Assembly: GCA_963803125.1 (NCBI GenBank)
Contig: CAWDLR010000003.1
Coordinates: 1,178,001 to 1,242,000 of the forward strand
Origin: G963675935 sp963803125
GTDB taxonomy: Bacteria; Planctomycetota; Planctomycetia; Pirellulales; Thermoguttaceae
Direction of reading: 5' to 3'
DNA: 64,000 nucleotides
In this document: positions 55,361 through 63,933 of the stretch, one piece after another
Position numbering within the stretch: position 1 is the stretch's first letter
Layout of the letters: each line of letters begins with the position of its first letter
Translations under genes and position numbers: made by a program
Notes under the pieces: generated by a model
Seen by the model: only the letters and a program-made list of their open reading frames with translations
Told to the model about the DNA's origin: nothing
The model's database searches: none

Positions 55361-55639
55361 GCATCGTGTCGCGCCTGGCGGAGCCAACTTCTGGAGCGAG
55401 TGCGGCAGGAACACCCCGACTTCCCACGGCTGCCACTCGGCTCCTTGCGTGGCCTGCTTCCCAACATCCTACGCCGTGAATATAGCGACGAAGTTGCCAG
55501 CCTTGCTCTCCAGCACGGCAAACTGAGTTCCGATAAACTGCTGGATTGCTACGCGAACCTACCCTTCCGCAAGTTGTTCGAGGCGACAACAGAATTGAGG
55601 GCACTGTTTGCACCCTTCCTCAATGGTTTACGGGCGTAG
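55361..55639 (+). pseudogene. C-terminal remnant of a tyrosine recombinase (integrase)
   Basis: About 90 residues in one frame, no credible start. The end, LRREYSDEVASLALQHGKLSSDKLLDCYANLPFRKLFEATTELRALFAPFL, resembles the C-terminus of a planctomycete integrase group whose ending I recall as 'LvrrfsdgEvagvflcHGqPvktDdLldvYtNrPFgkvFdalrevErylaPvF'. It keeps the catalytic His (QHG) and Tyr (CYAN). Its position 40 bases after the 3' end of a tRNA gene fits a relic of an integrative element that used tRNA-Ala as attachment site. Confidence 0.6.
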
Positions 55640-55948
55640 GACGATTCGACCTCCGTTGCGAGCGGGGACGTAAAATGCGCGTTGCACAGAGTACCCGAGG
55701 TTGCCATCGTCATGGCAGCAACAGATTGGCGATTCTGTGTACGACGGAAGAACATCCCACCAAGAATCTGTCAATCTCGGTCCGGGGGAGATTGTAGGTA
55801 CACCGCACCGGCGGCAAAAGCAGGTTTTGTCGATGTCCCGCCATGATAGCGGTACGCAGAGCCCCTTGTCGAACCGATGCCACGGATTCTTGACGACATC
55901 GACAACTCGTGCTTGCCGGCGTGAGCCGCCGCGTGGCGCGATTTTCAT
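55628..55948 (-). CDS. Small Cys-rich protein coupled to the upstream gene, unknown function
   Basis: 106 residues (MKIAPRGGSRRQARVVDVVKNPWHRFDKG...). The ATG at 55948 overlaps the TGA of the preceding gene (ATGA at 55945-55948), a sign that both are translated together. CFCRRCG in the middle forms a possible zinc knuckle with later CCCHDDG. Trp and Tyr content and hydrophobic spacing argue for a real, folded protein. I recognise no family. It converges with the integrase remnant, overlapping it by 12 bases. Confidence 0.6.
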   Translation of the reverse strand: MKIAPRGGSRRQARVVDVVKNPWHRFDKGLCVPLSWRDIDKTCFCRRCGVPTISPGPRLTDSWWDVLPSYTESPICCCHDDGNLGYSVQRAFYVPARNGGRIVLRP

Positions 55949-57069
55949 GGGCAAACGACGTAACCCATGAAATGGCTAATCATGAAAAGCATTCCATTGG
56001 GCGTGTCCGGGTGCCATCTTTCCGAATCGGATCGTTCACAAATAGTCGCCCATCCTGACGCGACCAACGGAGTAATCGGCGTGATGCCGTAGTCCTTTCC
56101 AAAAACGCGCGGCAGCACTTTTTCCGGCCGGTCTGTGCATTGAAAATGCAATTGCACGCCTGTCTGTGGCTTTGACTGGTAAGAGAAGGTGAGTCCCACG
56201 AGCTTCGACATTGCGGACGCGGAATCGGCGTTTCCCTTGAAGACGTAGTAGAAGGGCGCTGCGGTTCGTCGGTGGCGAATTCCCCACACCGGTGCTGTAG
56301 TATCCACATACTTCCATTCTGGGAAATCCAACAGTGTACCGGACGATGCCGATGACTTTGCCATGCGCTGGAGAATCGTCCGAACGAAGTTGGCATCCGT
56401 GGCGGCGATCAGAATGTTCGGCTTTGGCTTGGCGTAGCAAATCGAACATTTTCTGTCTTGTCCTCCCCAATTGGTGTCAACGCGCACGACGCGGTTGTTC
56501 TCCATTTCCTCGACACCGATCTTCTCGTGATTGGCTGGTTGCACGCCAACATCCGGCACATTGTTGTCGAACACGATCAACTCACAACCTTCAAATGTTG
56601 ACCCGCTGCCGATGACGGGCACGCCGAACTGCCGTGCTGCCGCAACCACGAAGCGGAGTTTCTGCCTCACGATGTTACGCATGAACGCCCCCCCCGCCAC
56701 GCTAAACTGCTGTGTAAATCGCTTTAGGCACAGTTGGTGAAAATCAGGCTGGGGCGGTGGCGGAGCGCCGGCGGACCTAAAGGGACCGGACGGGTTCAAA
56801 ATTTCCTTGATCGAAATCTCTTTCAGCGGTCCCCGCGCTACGATGATGCTCTCCGTATCTTCGGGCAGCCAGCGAATCGCCTGTTCAACGTCCGCAGATA
56901 GACGGGATGAACCAGTTGCAGCCGCACCCGCGGCTGCATGCCCGGCGCGCTGCCCGGTCGAGTTGGAAGCCGGTGCCTGCCCGAAAGACATATGCGATCC
57001 GAAGACCAGCAGTGATATCACGACGATGGTTCTCGTCCAACTCATGTACCCCGCATTGTCCACCGGCAT
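55945..57069 (-). CDS. Secreted protein of unknown function
   Basis: 374 residues from the ATG at 57069 (GGAGAG upstream); the ATG at 57045 is an alternative and would begin directly at the signal peptide (MSWTRTIVVISLLVFGSHMSFGQ). After the signal peptide, a Ala/Gly/Ser-rich linker leads into WLPEDTESIIVARGPLKEISIKE..., which resembles the start of planctomycete exported proteins of unknown fold, then VFDNNVPDVGV, ILIAATDANFVRTILQRMA, and PNGMLFMISHFMGYVVCP at the end. No catalytic motif or anchor is evident. It is coupled to the small Cys-rich gene downstream, so the two probably act together. Confidence 0.8.
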   Translation of the reverse strand: MPVDNAGYMSWTRTIVVISLLVFGSHMSFGQAPASNSTGQRAGHAAAGAAATGSSRLSADVEQAIRWLPEDTESIIVARGPLKEISIKEILNPSGPFRSAGAPPPPQPDFHQLCLKRFTQQFSVAGGAFMRNIVRQKLRFVVAAARQFGVPVIGSGSTFEGCELIVFDNNVPDVGVQPANHEKIGVEEMENNRVVRVDTNWGGQDRKCSICYAKPKPNILIAATDANFVRTILQRMAKSSASSGTLLDFPEWKYVDTTAPVWGIRHRRTAAPFYYVFKGNADSASAMSKLVGLTFSYQSKPQTGVQLHFQCTDRPEKVLPRVFGKDYGITPITPLVASGWATICERSDSERWHPDTPNGMLFMISHFMGYVVCP

Positions 57070-57575
57070 CTTATTCTCTCCACGATGGGTTGAGCAGAAC
57101 TCCAAACTAGGACGAATTATCCGCCGAATCGGGGGGGGCGAGCAATAGCAGATAATTGGGCCGAGACAGTACCTTTTCGGCAATTTCAGTGCGCGGGGAC
57201 GACCAACAAATCGAACCACTCGGTACGAATGGCTCGTCTCCATCTAATCAGGGACGTCGAGGCATTAGGGCGTTCACGTTAGCGTCACTCGCTGCCTTGA
57301 TGCCCTCTCAATGTCAATGACCACGGGCTTGGAAAGTGTCGTTTAAGCATCACCCGTGCCATTTTGCTGGGCAAAAAATCCCGCAGAAACGACGACTTAG
57401 GGAGCCCTTTCGGGCCAATACTGACATTTGACAACTGCCGGGGGCTTCAACTGGGAACGATGGCCGGTGCGGAGTTTCATTCGGGCGTGCCTTGAAAGAA
57501 GGACGGGCTCCCCGTAAGCGACAACAGCCGCCCCACGCCCACCTTGCCTCCCGGATTTTCAAGAAATAAAAAGCG
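57070..57575. other. Intergenic region, about 500 bases
   Basis: Contains no gene I can support. Short frames (for example 57350-57562 minus) lack coding character. GCCTTGAAAGAAGGACGGGC-type purine-rich sequence near 57488 may be a repeat. Confidence 0.4.
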
Positions 57576-58286
57576 TCAGACTATTAGCCGAACTGCTATC
57601 TCCGCCACGCGGCGGCCGAGATTCTTGACGCTCGCCATGCCTTCCTGGTCGCGGGTGATGTCAGGCGTCGCGCCAGCCGAGACCATAGGGTTGCCGCTCC
57701 AAACGGTCCCGCCCCAGTGGCTGGTCGGCGGAGCATCCCCGACCACGACCATCTGCTGCGACATCAGCGCGACTTGAACCGAGCGGATCGTCAGTTCTTG
57801 GCCGCCGTTCCGCCCGCCGCCCACGGCCAGCACGCCGCCCACCTTGTTGGCAAGCGATTTGTCCTTGTGGAAGACGATGCAACGCTCCAGGAACGCCTTG
57901 CAGAGCGACGACATGTTGCCGAAGTAGACGGGCGTGCCGAAGATGATCCCCGCCGCCGCGGCGAGCTTTGGCACGAGACTGGGGAAATCGTCACGCTCGC
58001 CGGGTGTTAAGGCGATGCCGGCCGCCACTTCGCCGGGGATCTTCAGACCAGCCAACTCCATTAGTTCGACCTCAATCCGCCCATCGACGGCCTTGGCCGC
58101 GTCAAGACAGACGCGGAGGGCAGCCGCCGTGGTCTTGCCCTTGCGCGGGCTGCAACAGATGCCGAGAATCTTGACGGGCCCGGACGGAGCCCGGCTGGGG
58201 GCATTCCCGATTGCGGCGCTCGTGCCAAGCACGGCCGCTGCCCCGGTGCTGCCGAGGAATCCACGACGAGTTACTGCGGACGGCAT
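57576..58286 (-). CDS. Tat-exported flavodoxin-like NAD(P)H-dependent oxidoreductase
   Basis: 236 residues from the ATG at 58286 (GAGGAG upstream). The Tat motif TRRGFLGSTGAAAVLG begins at residue 5, then an Ala/Pro linker. The FMN-reductase/flavodoxin fold starts at VKILGICCSPRKGKTTAAALRVCLDAA (phosphate-binding loop) and has GTPVYFGNMSSLCKAFLERC, a flavin-contact loop, in the middle. Such periplasmic flavodoxin-fold oxidoreductases reduce FMN or quinones. Preceded by the GH172 gene on the same strand (20-base gap), probably one transcript. Confidence 0.88.
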   Translation of the reverse strand: MPSAVTRRGFLGSTGAAAVLGTSAAIGNAPSRAPSGPVKILGICCSPRKGKTTAAALRVCLDAAKAVDGRIEVELMELAGLKIPGEVAAGIALTPGERDDFPSLVPKLAAAAGIIFGTPVYFGNMSSLCKAFLERCIVFHKDKSLANKVGGVLAVGGGRNGGQELTIRSVQVALMSQQMVVVGDAPPTSHWGGTVWSGNPMVSAGATPDITRDQEGMASVKNLGRRVAEIAVRLIV

Positions 58287-58305
58287 AATATGCTCCTCAA
58301 AATGT

Positions 58306-59433
58306 CTATTCTTCCCAGAGATTCGCGGTACGGGCTTTAACATCCGGCAACGGCGGCAGCGGAGCGCTGGGGACAGGCTCGTACCAGAACGTAGCGCAGC
58401 TCCAGTCGTCTTGGACCTCGGCGAGCCCTTCCTTTTTCGGGGGATCTTGCCAGGCTATCTGCTGCATGGTGATTCGCGCCTCTTTCTTCCAAGCATACGG
58501 GTCGGGCAAGTGCCAGCGGTACATCGAGATGAAGTTCTTCTGCTTGAGACTGCACCCGTTGTAGAGATACGTAGCTTGCTGCACGCCCCAGGCCAGCCCG
58601 ACGTAATCTTCGCTGCCCGTGCCGCAGATCGTGGGAAATTCTCGGTCGCCATCCATATAAACCTTGATTTCACCTTCTCCCCACCACTGTTCCGGATGCA
58701 AATTGCGGACGCCGATCACCGCGCCCAAGTAGCGTCCCTTGTTTTTCCGCAACGGCAGAATCTCGAAATCCCGCTTTTCCATGGTCGGGTTTTCGCGGCG
58801 GAAGAGGACGTGCATCCGACCCACGTCGTCGGCATGCTTGTCGCCGAGGGTGTAATCGATCTGATAGACGATATCCAACGGTTCCGTGCCTTCATTGGCG
58901 ACGGTGAGCTTCGCGCGCTTCACGAACGGCATGGGCTGCCAGAAGTTCATGGCGCCCTTGGGGCCGACGGAATGCACGGCCGATTGATAGCCCATCACTT
59001 TGCCGTGTGCGTTGCCGAAGAAATCGCCCAAGGGACACTCGATGCTCGGATGCGCCTGCCCGTCCCACCATCCGCGCAGCACGGTGCTCCGCATATTCAG
59101 CGGTGTATGGCGGAACGTCAGCCAGATGTGGCGGATCGTGCCGGGGCCCTCGATGTCGCAAAGTTGCACCGATTCGCCGGGCTTGACGGTCTTTGCCGGC
59201 GAACCCTTGCGGCCGACGCCGAGAGGGCTGGCTGCCTTGCCGCCTTCGCCCGCCGCGCCGGAGGGATTCTCGAACGAGATCGAGCGCGAGAGCAGCCCCG
59301 TATCGAGTCGATAGGGTTCCTGAATCAGGTTGGGGGGGTGTTGTGCCGTGGCGAATGCGGTCCCGGCAAACAGAAGAAAGGCGGCCAGGGACGCGCCGGC
59401 AAAGTAGTACCGTACGCTGGATTCAATTGTCAT
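58306..59433 (-). CDS. GH172 (DUF2961) family protein
   Basis: 375 residues with a signal peptide (about 1-30, ending FATAQ). PYRLDTGLLSRSISFENPSGAAGEGGKAASPLGVGRKGS and LCDIEGPGTIRHIWLTF are the family start; WWDGQAHPSIECPLGDFFGNAHG and GTGSEDYVGLAWG carry the conserved acidic residues. GH172 enzymes act on furanose sugars (difructose anhydrides or arabinofuranosides), and family members form trimers or larger rings. The start follows a TATAAT-type -10 box at 59493-59498 (minus strand). Confidence 0.9.
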   Translation of the reverse strand: MTIESSVRYYFAGASLAAFLLFAGTAFATAQHPPNLIQEPYRLDTGLLSRSISFENPSGAAGEGGKAASPLGVGRKGSPAKTVKPGESVQLCDIEGPGTIRHIWLTFRHTPLNMRSTVLRGWWDGQAHPSIECPLGDFFGNAHGKVMGYQSAVHSVGPKGAMNFWQPMPFVKRAKLTVANEGTEPLDIVYQIDYTLGDKHADDVGRMHVLFRRENPTMEKRDFEILPLRKNKGRYLGAVIGVRNLHPEQWWGEGEIKVYMDGDREFPTICGTGSEDYVGLAWGVQQATYLYNGCSLKQKNFISMYRWHLPDPYAWKKEARITMQQIAWQDPPKKEGLAEVQDDWSCATFWYEPVPSAPLPPLPDVKARTANLWEE

Positions 59434-59492
59434 GGTTCAACTCCCTGCGAAAGACACGGATTAGTACCCGAAGGCAACTCTCTTGTGCGGCG

Positions 59493-59498
59493 ATTATA
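59493..59498 (-). promoter_or_regulatory. Probable -10 box of the GH172 transcript
   Basis: TATAAT on the minus strand, 60 bases before the start codon. The -35 is not clear. Confidence 0.4.
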
Positions 59499-59682
59499 AC
59501 ACACGATGCGTTGGACGCTATTACGATCATCGAACCGCAGCCGATGCTGGCAGTCAACTCCGTCCGCGAGGGATACTCCCATTGAGCAGATGTCACGGCC
59601 GCGTAGGATCATTGCCCTCCCTCGTCCGCTAGGACTACAATGGAACTGTCAGTCGATACGCGGCTGCGACGGCGCGAGGTGA

Positions 59683-60678
59683 ATGATGGACCCCAACGTC
59701 CGACCGATTGACATCCATCGCAAAATCGTGGAACTGATCGACGGCGGCCGTTCGCTGGCGGTGGCTACCGTTTTGTCCGTGCAAGGTTCGACGCCGCAAC
59801 AGCCCGGCGCGAAGGCGGCGATCGATGCGGCGGGGCACATCTGGGGCACCGTGGGCGGCGGACCGGTTGAGGCCGAAGCCCAACGCGCCGCCGTCGAGGC
59901 TTGCCGATCGCAATCTCCGCGCGTCTTGGCCATTCACCTCGACAGCGACGATGCCGCAGCGGCCGGCTCGATTTGCGGCGGCAGCATGAGAATTCTCGTC
60001 GATCCCAGCGTTGCCCGCCATCGGTCGTGTTATGCCGCGGCGGCCGATGCCATCGAGCGTCGCCGGCGCGGCGTGCTTCGTACGACGATCGGCAAAGGCG
60101 ATCCGCCGCAGGTCACGGTCGAGTGGTTGCCGCAAGAGGCCGGGGAAGTTGCTGCCGGGACGGGCGCGGAGAGTTCGACGGAAATCTTCGTCGAGCCGAT
60201 CATTCCCCGGCCGCTGCTGCTAATCGCCGGCGGCGGGCACGTGGGGCAAGCGCTGGCGGTCCAGGCGGTACAGATCGGCTTCGACGTGACGGTCCTCGAC
60301 GATCGGCCCGAGTTCGCCGATGCGGCCCTCTTTCCGCCCGGCGTCGAAGTCCATTGCGGTTCCGTGCCGGAGGAGATCGGCCGGCATCCCCTCGACGACG
60401 ATACCTATGTAGTGCTCGTCACCCGCGGTCACCGGCACGACGCGGAGGCGCTCGCGGCGTGCATTCACCGCCGGCCCGCCTATATTGGCATGATCGGCAG
60501 CCGTCGCAAGGTGGCCCTGATCCGCCGGAGCTTCCTGGAGGGCGGGTTGGCCACGGAGGAGGAGTTCAATCGCGTTTTTGCGCCGATCGGCGTGAGCATC
60601 GGCGCGGTCACGGTGCCGGAAATCGCCGTGAGCATCGCGGCCCAGCTCATCGCGGTCCGACGGAAGGCACGCCAATGA
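59683..60678 (+). CDS. XdhC/CoxI-family protein
   Basis: 331 residues with the GAGGTGA ribosome site. N-terminal XdhC domain (ATVLSVQGSTPQQPGAKAAIDAAGHIWGTVGGGPVEAEA and GSICGGSMRILVDP) and a C-terminal Rossmann domain (PLLLIAGGGHVGQALAVQA, TVLDDRPEFADAALFPPGVEV, MIGSRRKV). XdhC proteins bind molybdenum cofactor and help insert its sulfurated form into xanthine dehydrogenase-type enzymes. It starts the molybdenum-cofactor operon; its stop overlaps the next start (ATGA at 60675-60678). Confidence 0.94.
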   Translation: MMDPNVRPIDIHRKIVELIDGGRSLAVATVLSVQGSTPQQPGAKAAIDAAGHIWGTVGGGPVEAEAQRAAVEACRSQSPRVLAIHLDSDDAAAAGSICGGSMRILVDPSVARHRSCYAAAADAIERRRRGVLRTTIGKGDPPQVTVEWLPQEAGEVAAGTGAESSTEIFVEPIIPRPLLLIAGGGHVGQALAVQAVQIGFDVTVLDDRPEFADAALFPPGVEVHCGSVPEEIGRHPLDDDTYVVLVTRGHRHDAEALAACIHRRPAYIGMIGSRRKVALIRRSFLEGGLATEEEFNRVFAPIGVSIGAVTVPEIAVSIAAQLIAVRRKARQ

Positions 60679-61367
60679 TCGCTGCCATGATTCCCGCAGC
60701 CGGGCAATCGCGCCGAATGGGCGTGCAGAAGGCGCTTCTGCCGTTCGGGGCGACGACGGTCATCGGACACATCGTCAACCAACTCCGCCAGGGCGGCATC
60801 GGCGAAATCTACGTTGTCGTCGGCCATCATGCCGATCGGATTGCCGAGGCGTTGTCGAATCGGCCCGTCCATTTCGTGCTCAATCCGGACTATCAGCGGA
60901 CGGAGATGCTAGCGTCAATCCGCTGCGGGCTGCGAGCGTTGCCGCAAGACTGTGCGGCGATTCTGCTGGCGTTGGGCGATCAACCGGCGGTCACCGCGAC
61001 CCTGATCCACGCGATGACGGAAGCCTTTTTGACCGGCGGGCGGGGAATTGTCGTGCCGGTTTGCCGCGGCCGACGGGGCCATCCCTTGCTCTTCGCCCGG
61101 CACTATTGCCAGGAAGTGCTCAGCAGCTACGATGACGTGGGGCTGCGGGGGCTGGTTGCCGCACATTCCAGCGATGCCCTGGAACTGTGCGTTCCCAATG
61201 CGGAAGTCCTCGCCGACATCGACTATCCCGAGGATTATCGGCGGCAGCTCGCTCGGATTGTCCATCTGTCCGGTGGGGCATACATTTCTGTCTGCCAAGG
61301 AAAATGTGGCGTGATTGACAGACAGGAATGTCTGCCCCACGCTGGTGCGGAGGCGGGCGATGTTTGA
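60675..61367 (+). CDS. mocA: MocA/MobA-like molybdenum cofactor nucleotidyltransferase
   Basis: 230 residues. AAMIPAAGQSRRMGVQKALLPFG is the NTP-binding signature (GxSxRMGxxKxLLpfg) of CTP/GTP:molybdopterin transferases; LLALGDQPAVTATLI has the metal-binding Asp and RGHPLLFARHY the later signature. MocA adds CMP to Mo-molybdopterin for xanthine-dehydrogenase-type enzymes, consistent with the XdhC partner. The last 35 residues (SGGAYISVCQGKCGVIDRQECLPHAG...) are encoded by a palindromic repeat and are not part of the family domain. The end overlaps the moaA start by 8 bases. Confidence 0.92.
   Translation: MIAAMIPAAGQSRRMGVQKALLPFGATTVIGHIVNQLRQGGIGEIYVVVGHHADRIAEALSNRPVHFVLNPDYQRTEMLASIRCGLRALPQDCAAILLALGDQPAVTATLIHAMTEAFLTGGRGIVVPVCRGRRGHPLLFARHYCQEVLSSYDDVGLRGLVAAHSSDALELCVPNAEVLADIDYPEDYRRQLARIVHLSGGAYISVCQGKCGVIDRQECLPHAGAEAGDV
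61272..61340. repeat. GTGGGGCAGACATTCCTGTC-type palindrome, translated as the MocA-like C-terminus
   Basis: Left arm GTGGGGCATACATTTCTGTC (from 61273) and right arm GACAGGAATGTCTGCCCCAC (61321-61340) form an inverted repeat with mismatches only in the left arm (CATACATTTCTG). Same family as at 7051, 42283 and 63655. Confidence 0.85.
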
Positions 61368-62160
61368 TCGGCACGGACGAACCATCGACTACCTGCGGAT
61401 TTCCGTAACGGATCGCTGCAATCTGCGTTGCGGCTATTGTATGCCGCCGGAAGGCGTGCCACCGCTGCGGCGCGATGACATTCTCAGCTTCGAGGAGATC
61501 GTCGAAGTTGCCCGGGCCGCCGCGGCCTTGGACATCACGAAGCTCCGCGTTACCGGCGGCGAGCCTCTGCTGCGGCGGGGCGTGGTGCGCCTGATCGCCA
61601 TGCTGGCCGAGATCGAGGGCATCGAAGACCTCTCGATGACTACTAACGGCACGCTCTTGGCTGCGCACGCCGAGCCGCTTGCGGCCGCCGGGCTGCAGCG
61701 TGTGAACGTCAGCCTGGATGCCGTCGATCCGCTGCGTTATGCCGCGATCACCCGCGGCGGCGACGTGCGTCAAGTGCTCGCCGGCATCGACGCCGCACGC
61801 GAAGCCGGGCTGACTCCCATCCGACTGAATTGCGTTGTCGCCCGCAACTCCGCGGAGCCCGATGCGCAGGACGTGGCGCAACTGGCCAGAAAACTCGGCT
61901 TGGAGCCGCGTTTCATACCGAGAATGAACCTAGCCGAAGGCAGCTTCGGGGTCGTCGAGGGGGGGCATGGCGGCGACTGTCCACGCTGCAATCGCCTGCG
62001 GCTTTCCGCCGACGGCTGGATTCGACCCTGCTTGCTCTCGAACTTGCGTTTCAGCGTGCGCAACTGGGGGGCCGCCGCGGCCCTGACCCGGGCGGCCGCC
62101 GCGAAGCCGTCGGCCGGCTCGGCCTGCACCGATCGTTTGATGCACGCCATCGGAGGTTGA
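61360..62160 (+). CDS. moaA: GTP 3',8-cyclase MoaA, short form
   Basis: 266 residues from the ATG at 61360; normal MoaA is about 330. The radical-SAM cluster motif CNLRCGYC (SVTDRCNLRCGYCMPPEG) and the C-terminal cluster motif DCPRCNRLRLSADGWIRPCLL are complete, and the protein ends in the conserved GG tail (MHAIGG), so both [4Fe-4S] sites and the catalytic tail are there. The missing ~60 residues lie between RFIPRMN and HGGDCPRCNRL, where normal MoaA has the PVG loop region, so the second half of the barrel is shortened. It converts GTP to 3',8-cyclo-GTP, the first step of molybdopterin synthesis. Confidence 0.92.
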   Translation: MFDRHGRTIDYLRISVTDRCNLRCGYCMPPEGVPPLRRDDILSFEEIVEVARAAAALDITKLRVTGGEPLLRRGVVRLIAMLAEIEGIEDLSMTTNGTLLAAHAEPLAAAGLQRVNVSLDAVDPLRYAAITRGGDVRQVLAGIDAAREAGLTPIRLNCVVARNSAEPDAQDVAQLARKLGLEPRFIPRMNLAEGSFGVVEGGHGGDCPRCNRLRLSADGWIRPCLLSNLRFSVRNWGAAAALTRAAAAKPSAGSACTDRLMHAIGG

Positions 62161-62161
62161 T

Positions 62162-62626
62162 ATGCCGCAGCCGCAGCTATCGCATTTGGATGCCGAGGGC
62201 CGGGCACGCATGGTCAACGTCGGCCAAAAAAAGCCGCAGCGCCGCCGCGCCCGGGCGACCGGCCGAATCGAAATGGCCGCCGCCACTTGCCGCCTGATCC
62301 GCGACAATCAGATCGCCAAAGGAAACGTCTTGACGGTTGCCCAGATTGCGGGAATTCAGGCGGCCAAACGAGCCGGCGAGTTGATCCCGCTGTGCCATCC
62401 GCTGACTCTCGACCACGTGTCCGTCACCATGGAACTCTGCGAGACCGGCGTGGCCGCCACGAGCGAGGTCTCCTGCACCGGACGCACCGGCGTCGAAATG
62501 GAAGCCCTTACCGCGGTAAGCGTGGCCCTGCTGACCGTTTACGACATGTGCAAGGCCGTCGACAAACAGATGCGTATCGGGGCGATCGTGCTCTTGGAGA
62601 AGGTCAAGTACGATGACGAAGGTTGA
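62162..62626 (+). CDS. moaC: Cyclic pyranopterin monophosphate synthase MoaC
   Basis: 154 residues. MVNVGQKKPQRRRARATGRI is the N-terminal signature; GNVLTVAQIAGIQAAKRAGELIPLCHPLTLDHV and TGRTGVEMEALTAVSVALLTVYDMCKAVDKQMRIG carry the active-site residues (His in CHP, Glu in VEMEA, Lys and Asp in YDMCKAVDK). MoaC makes cPMP from MoaA's product. It starts one base after moaA and overlaps the next gene by 14 bases. Confidence 0.96.
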   Translation: MPQPQLSHLDAEGRARMVNVGQKKPQRRRARATGRIEMAAATCRLIRDNQIAKGNVLTVAQIAGIQAAKRAGELIPLCHPLTLDHVSVTMELCETGVAATSEVSCTGRTGVEMEALTAVSVALLTVYDMCKAVDKQMRIGAIVLLEKVKYDDEG

Positions 62627-63569
62627 GGTCGTCTCGGTCAATGTGTCCGAGCACAAAGGGACGAGCAAACGGCCCGTCGACCAGATCGTAATCGACGATC
62701 TCGGCGTGGCGGGCGACGCGCACGCCGGCCGCTGGCATCGGCAAGTGAGCTTGCTGGCGCAGGAGAGCGTGGAACGCTTCGCTTCCGAGTCGATGCCGCG
62801 GGCGGATGGTGCGTTTGACCGACCCATCGCGCCGGGTCAGTTCGGCGAAAACATCACGTTTCGCGGTGTGCCGGCGGGCGAGGTGGCCCCGCTCGACCGC
62901 TTCGTGTTCGGCGACGTAGACCTGGAAATCACGCAAATCGGCAAGGAATGCCACGGGTCGGGCTGCACCATCTTTCAGCAGGTGGGCAAGTGCGTCATGC
63001 CCGTTGAGGGCCTGTTTGCCCGCGTGCTGCACGGCGGCACGATCCGCCGATCGGACCGCGGAGAATACCGCCCCCGGCCGTTCACTTGCCTGGTCATCAC
63101 GTTAAGCGACCGTGCGGCGGCGGGCGAATACAGCGATCGCTCCGGCCCGCGGATTACGGAACTGCTAGACGCTTTCTTTGCCAACCGACGCTGGCACGCG
63201 GCGGTCGCCGGCCGCTTGCTGCCGGATGATCCCGAGCAACTGCGGCAGCAGCTTGTGCGTGCCAGAGAAGATGAGATCGACGTGGTTTTCACCACCGGCG
63301 GAACGGGCATCGGCCCAGGCGACGTCACGCCCGAAACGATTGCCCCGTTGTGCGACAAGCTGCTGCCAGGCATCATGGAACACGTCCGCGCAAAGTTCGG
63401 CCGGGACAATCCGCTCGCACGCCTCAGCCGTTCTATCGCCGGTGTGGCGGGCAAGACGCAAATCTACACCCTGCCGGGCAGTGTGCGGGCCGTCGAGGAG
63501 TACCTGGAGGAAATTCTCAGGACGCTTGAACACGTATTCTATATGCTGCATGAACTGGACGTGCATTGA
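62613..63569 (+). CDS. MOSC-domain / MogA-MoaB fusion protein
   Basis: 318 residues. Residues about 1-150 are a MOSC domain (GVAGDAHAGRWHRQVSLLAQES, with conserved His, FGENITFRGV and the Cys-containing GKECHGSGCTIFQQVGKCVMPVEGLFARVL). Residues about 155-318 are a MogA/MoaB domain (LVITLSDRAAAGEYSDRSGPRI, VFTTGGTGIGPGDVTPETI, and ARLSRSIAGVAGKTQIYTLPGS). MogA-type domains adenylylate molybdopterin before metal insertion; MOSC domains transfer sulfur. The fusion pairs these functions. A nested palindromic element follows 44 bases after the stop. Confidence 0.94.
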   Translation: MTKVEVVSVNVSEHKGTSKRPVDQIVIDDLGVAGDAHAGRWHRQVSLLAQESVERFASESMPRADGAFDRPIAPGQFGENITFRGVPAGEVAPLDRFVFGDVDLEITQIGKECHGSGCTIFQQVGKCVMPVEGLFARVLHGGTIRRSDRGEYRPRPFTCLVITLSDRAAAGEYSDRSGPRITELLDAFFANRRWHAAVAGRLLPDDPEQLRQQLVRAREDEIDVVFTTGGTGIGPGDVTPETIAPLCDKLLPGIMEHVRAKFGRDNPLARLSRSIAGVAGKTQIYTLPGSVRAVEEYLEEILRTLEHVFYMLHELDVH

Positions 63570-63612
63570 TCGTTGCAGGAGGCGTCTGCAATCGCCGATT
63601 GCATCGCTAACG

Positions 63613-63786
63613 CTAGTGTAGTGTCTCGTAATTGGGTTAACTTATAAAATGGCGACAGGTGGGGCAGACATTCCTGTCTGCCCAGGAACCAGGCAAGTGG
63701 GAACATCTAGGGCAGACAGGAATGTCTGCCCCACCTGTTTCTGTCTCTTGTTCATAAAGCACGATCTGTGTGAGACACTACACTAG
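63613..63786. repeat. Nested palindromic element with perfect CTAGTGTAGTGTCTC ends
   Basis: Outer inverted repeat CTAGTGTAGTGTCTC (63613-63627) and GAGACACTACACTAG (63772-63786) is perfect over 15 bases. Inside is a 29-base perfect inverted repeat (63655-63683 and 63710-63738) of the GTGGGGCAGACATTCCTGTC family. A single-element MITE-like unit of 174 bases, in the molybdenum operon between the MOSC-MogA gene and the moeA-like start. Confidence 0.92.
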
Positions 63787-63810
63787 TATGCAGGATTGAG
63801 AGGAATGTCG

Positions 63811-63889
63811 CTTGGCCGGCGGGCTTGCCCGCCGCGAGGAGTGCTGTAAGGTTCCACATTCGGCGCGGCGGGCAAGCCCGTCGGCTAAG
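63811..63889. repeat. Palindromic repeat (CTTGGCCGGCGGGCTTGCCC type)
   Basis: 26-base arms at 63811-63836 and 63864-63889 are inverted copies with two mismatches. A second, unrelated palindrome 25 bases after the nested one, upstream of the moeA-like start. Confidence 0.85.
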
Positions 63890-63933
63890 CCTCGTGTTGT
63901 CGAACTCGCAAGAACTCGCACAACTTAGAGCCT

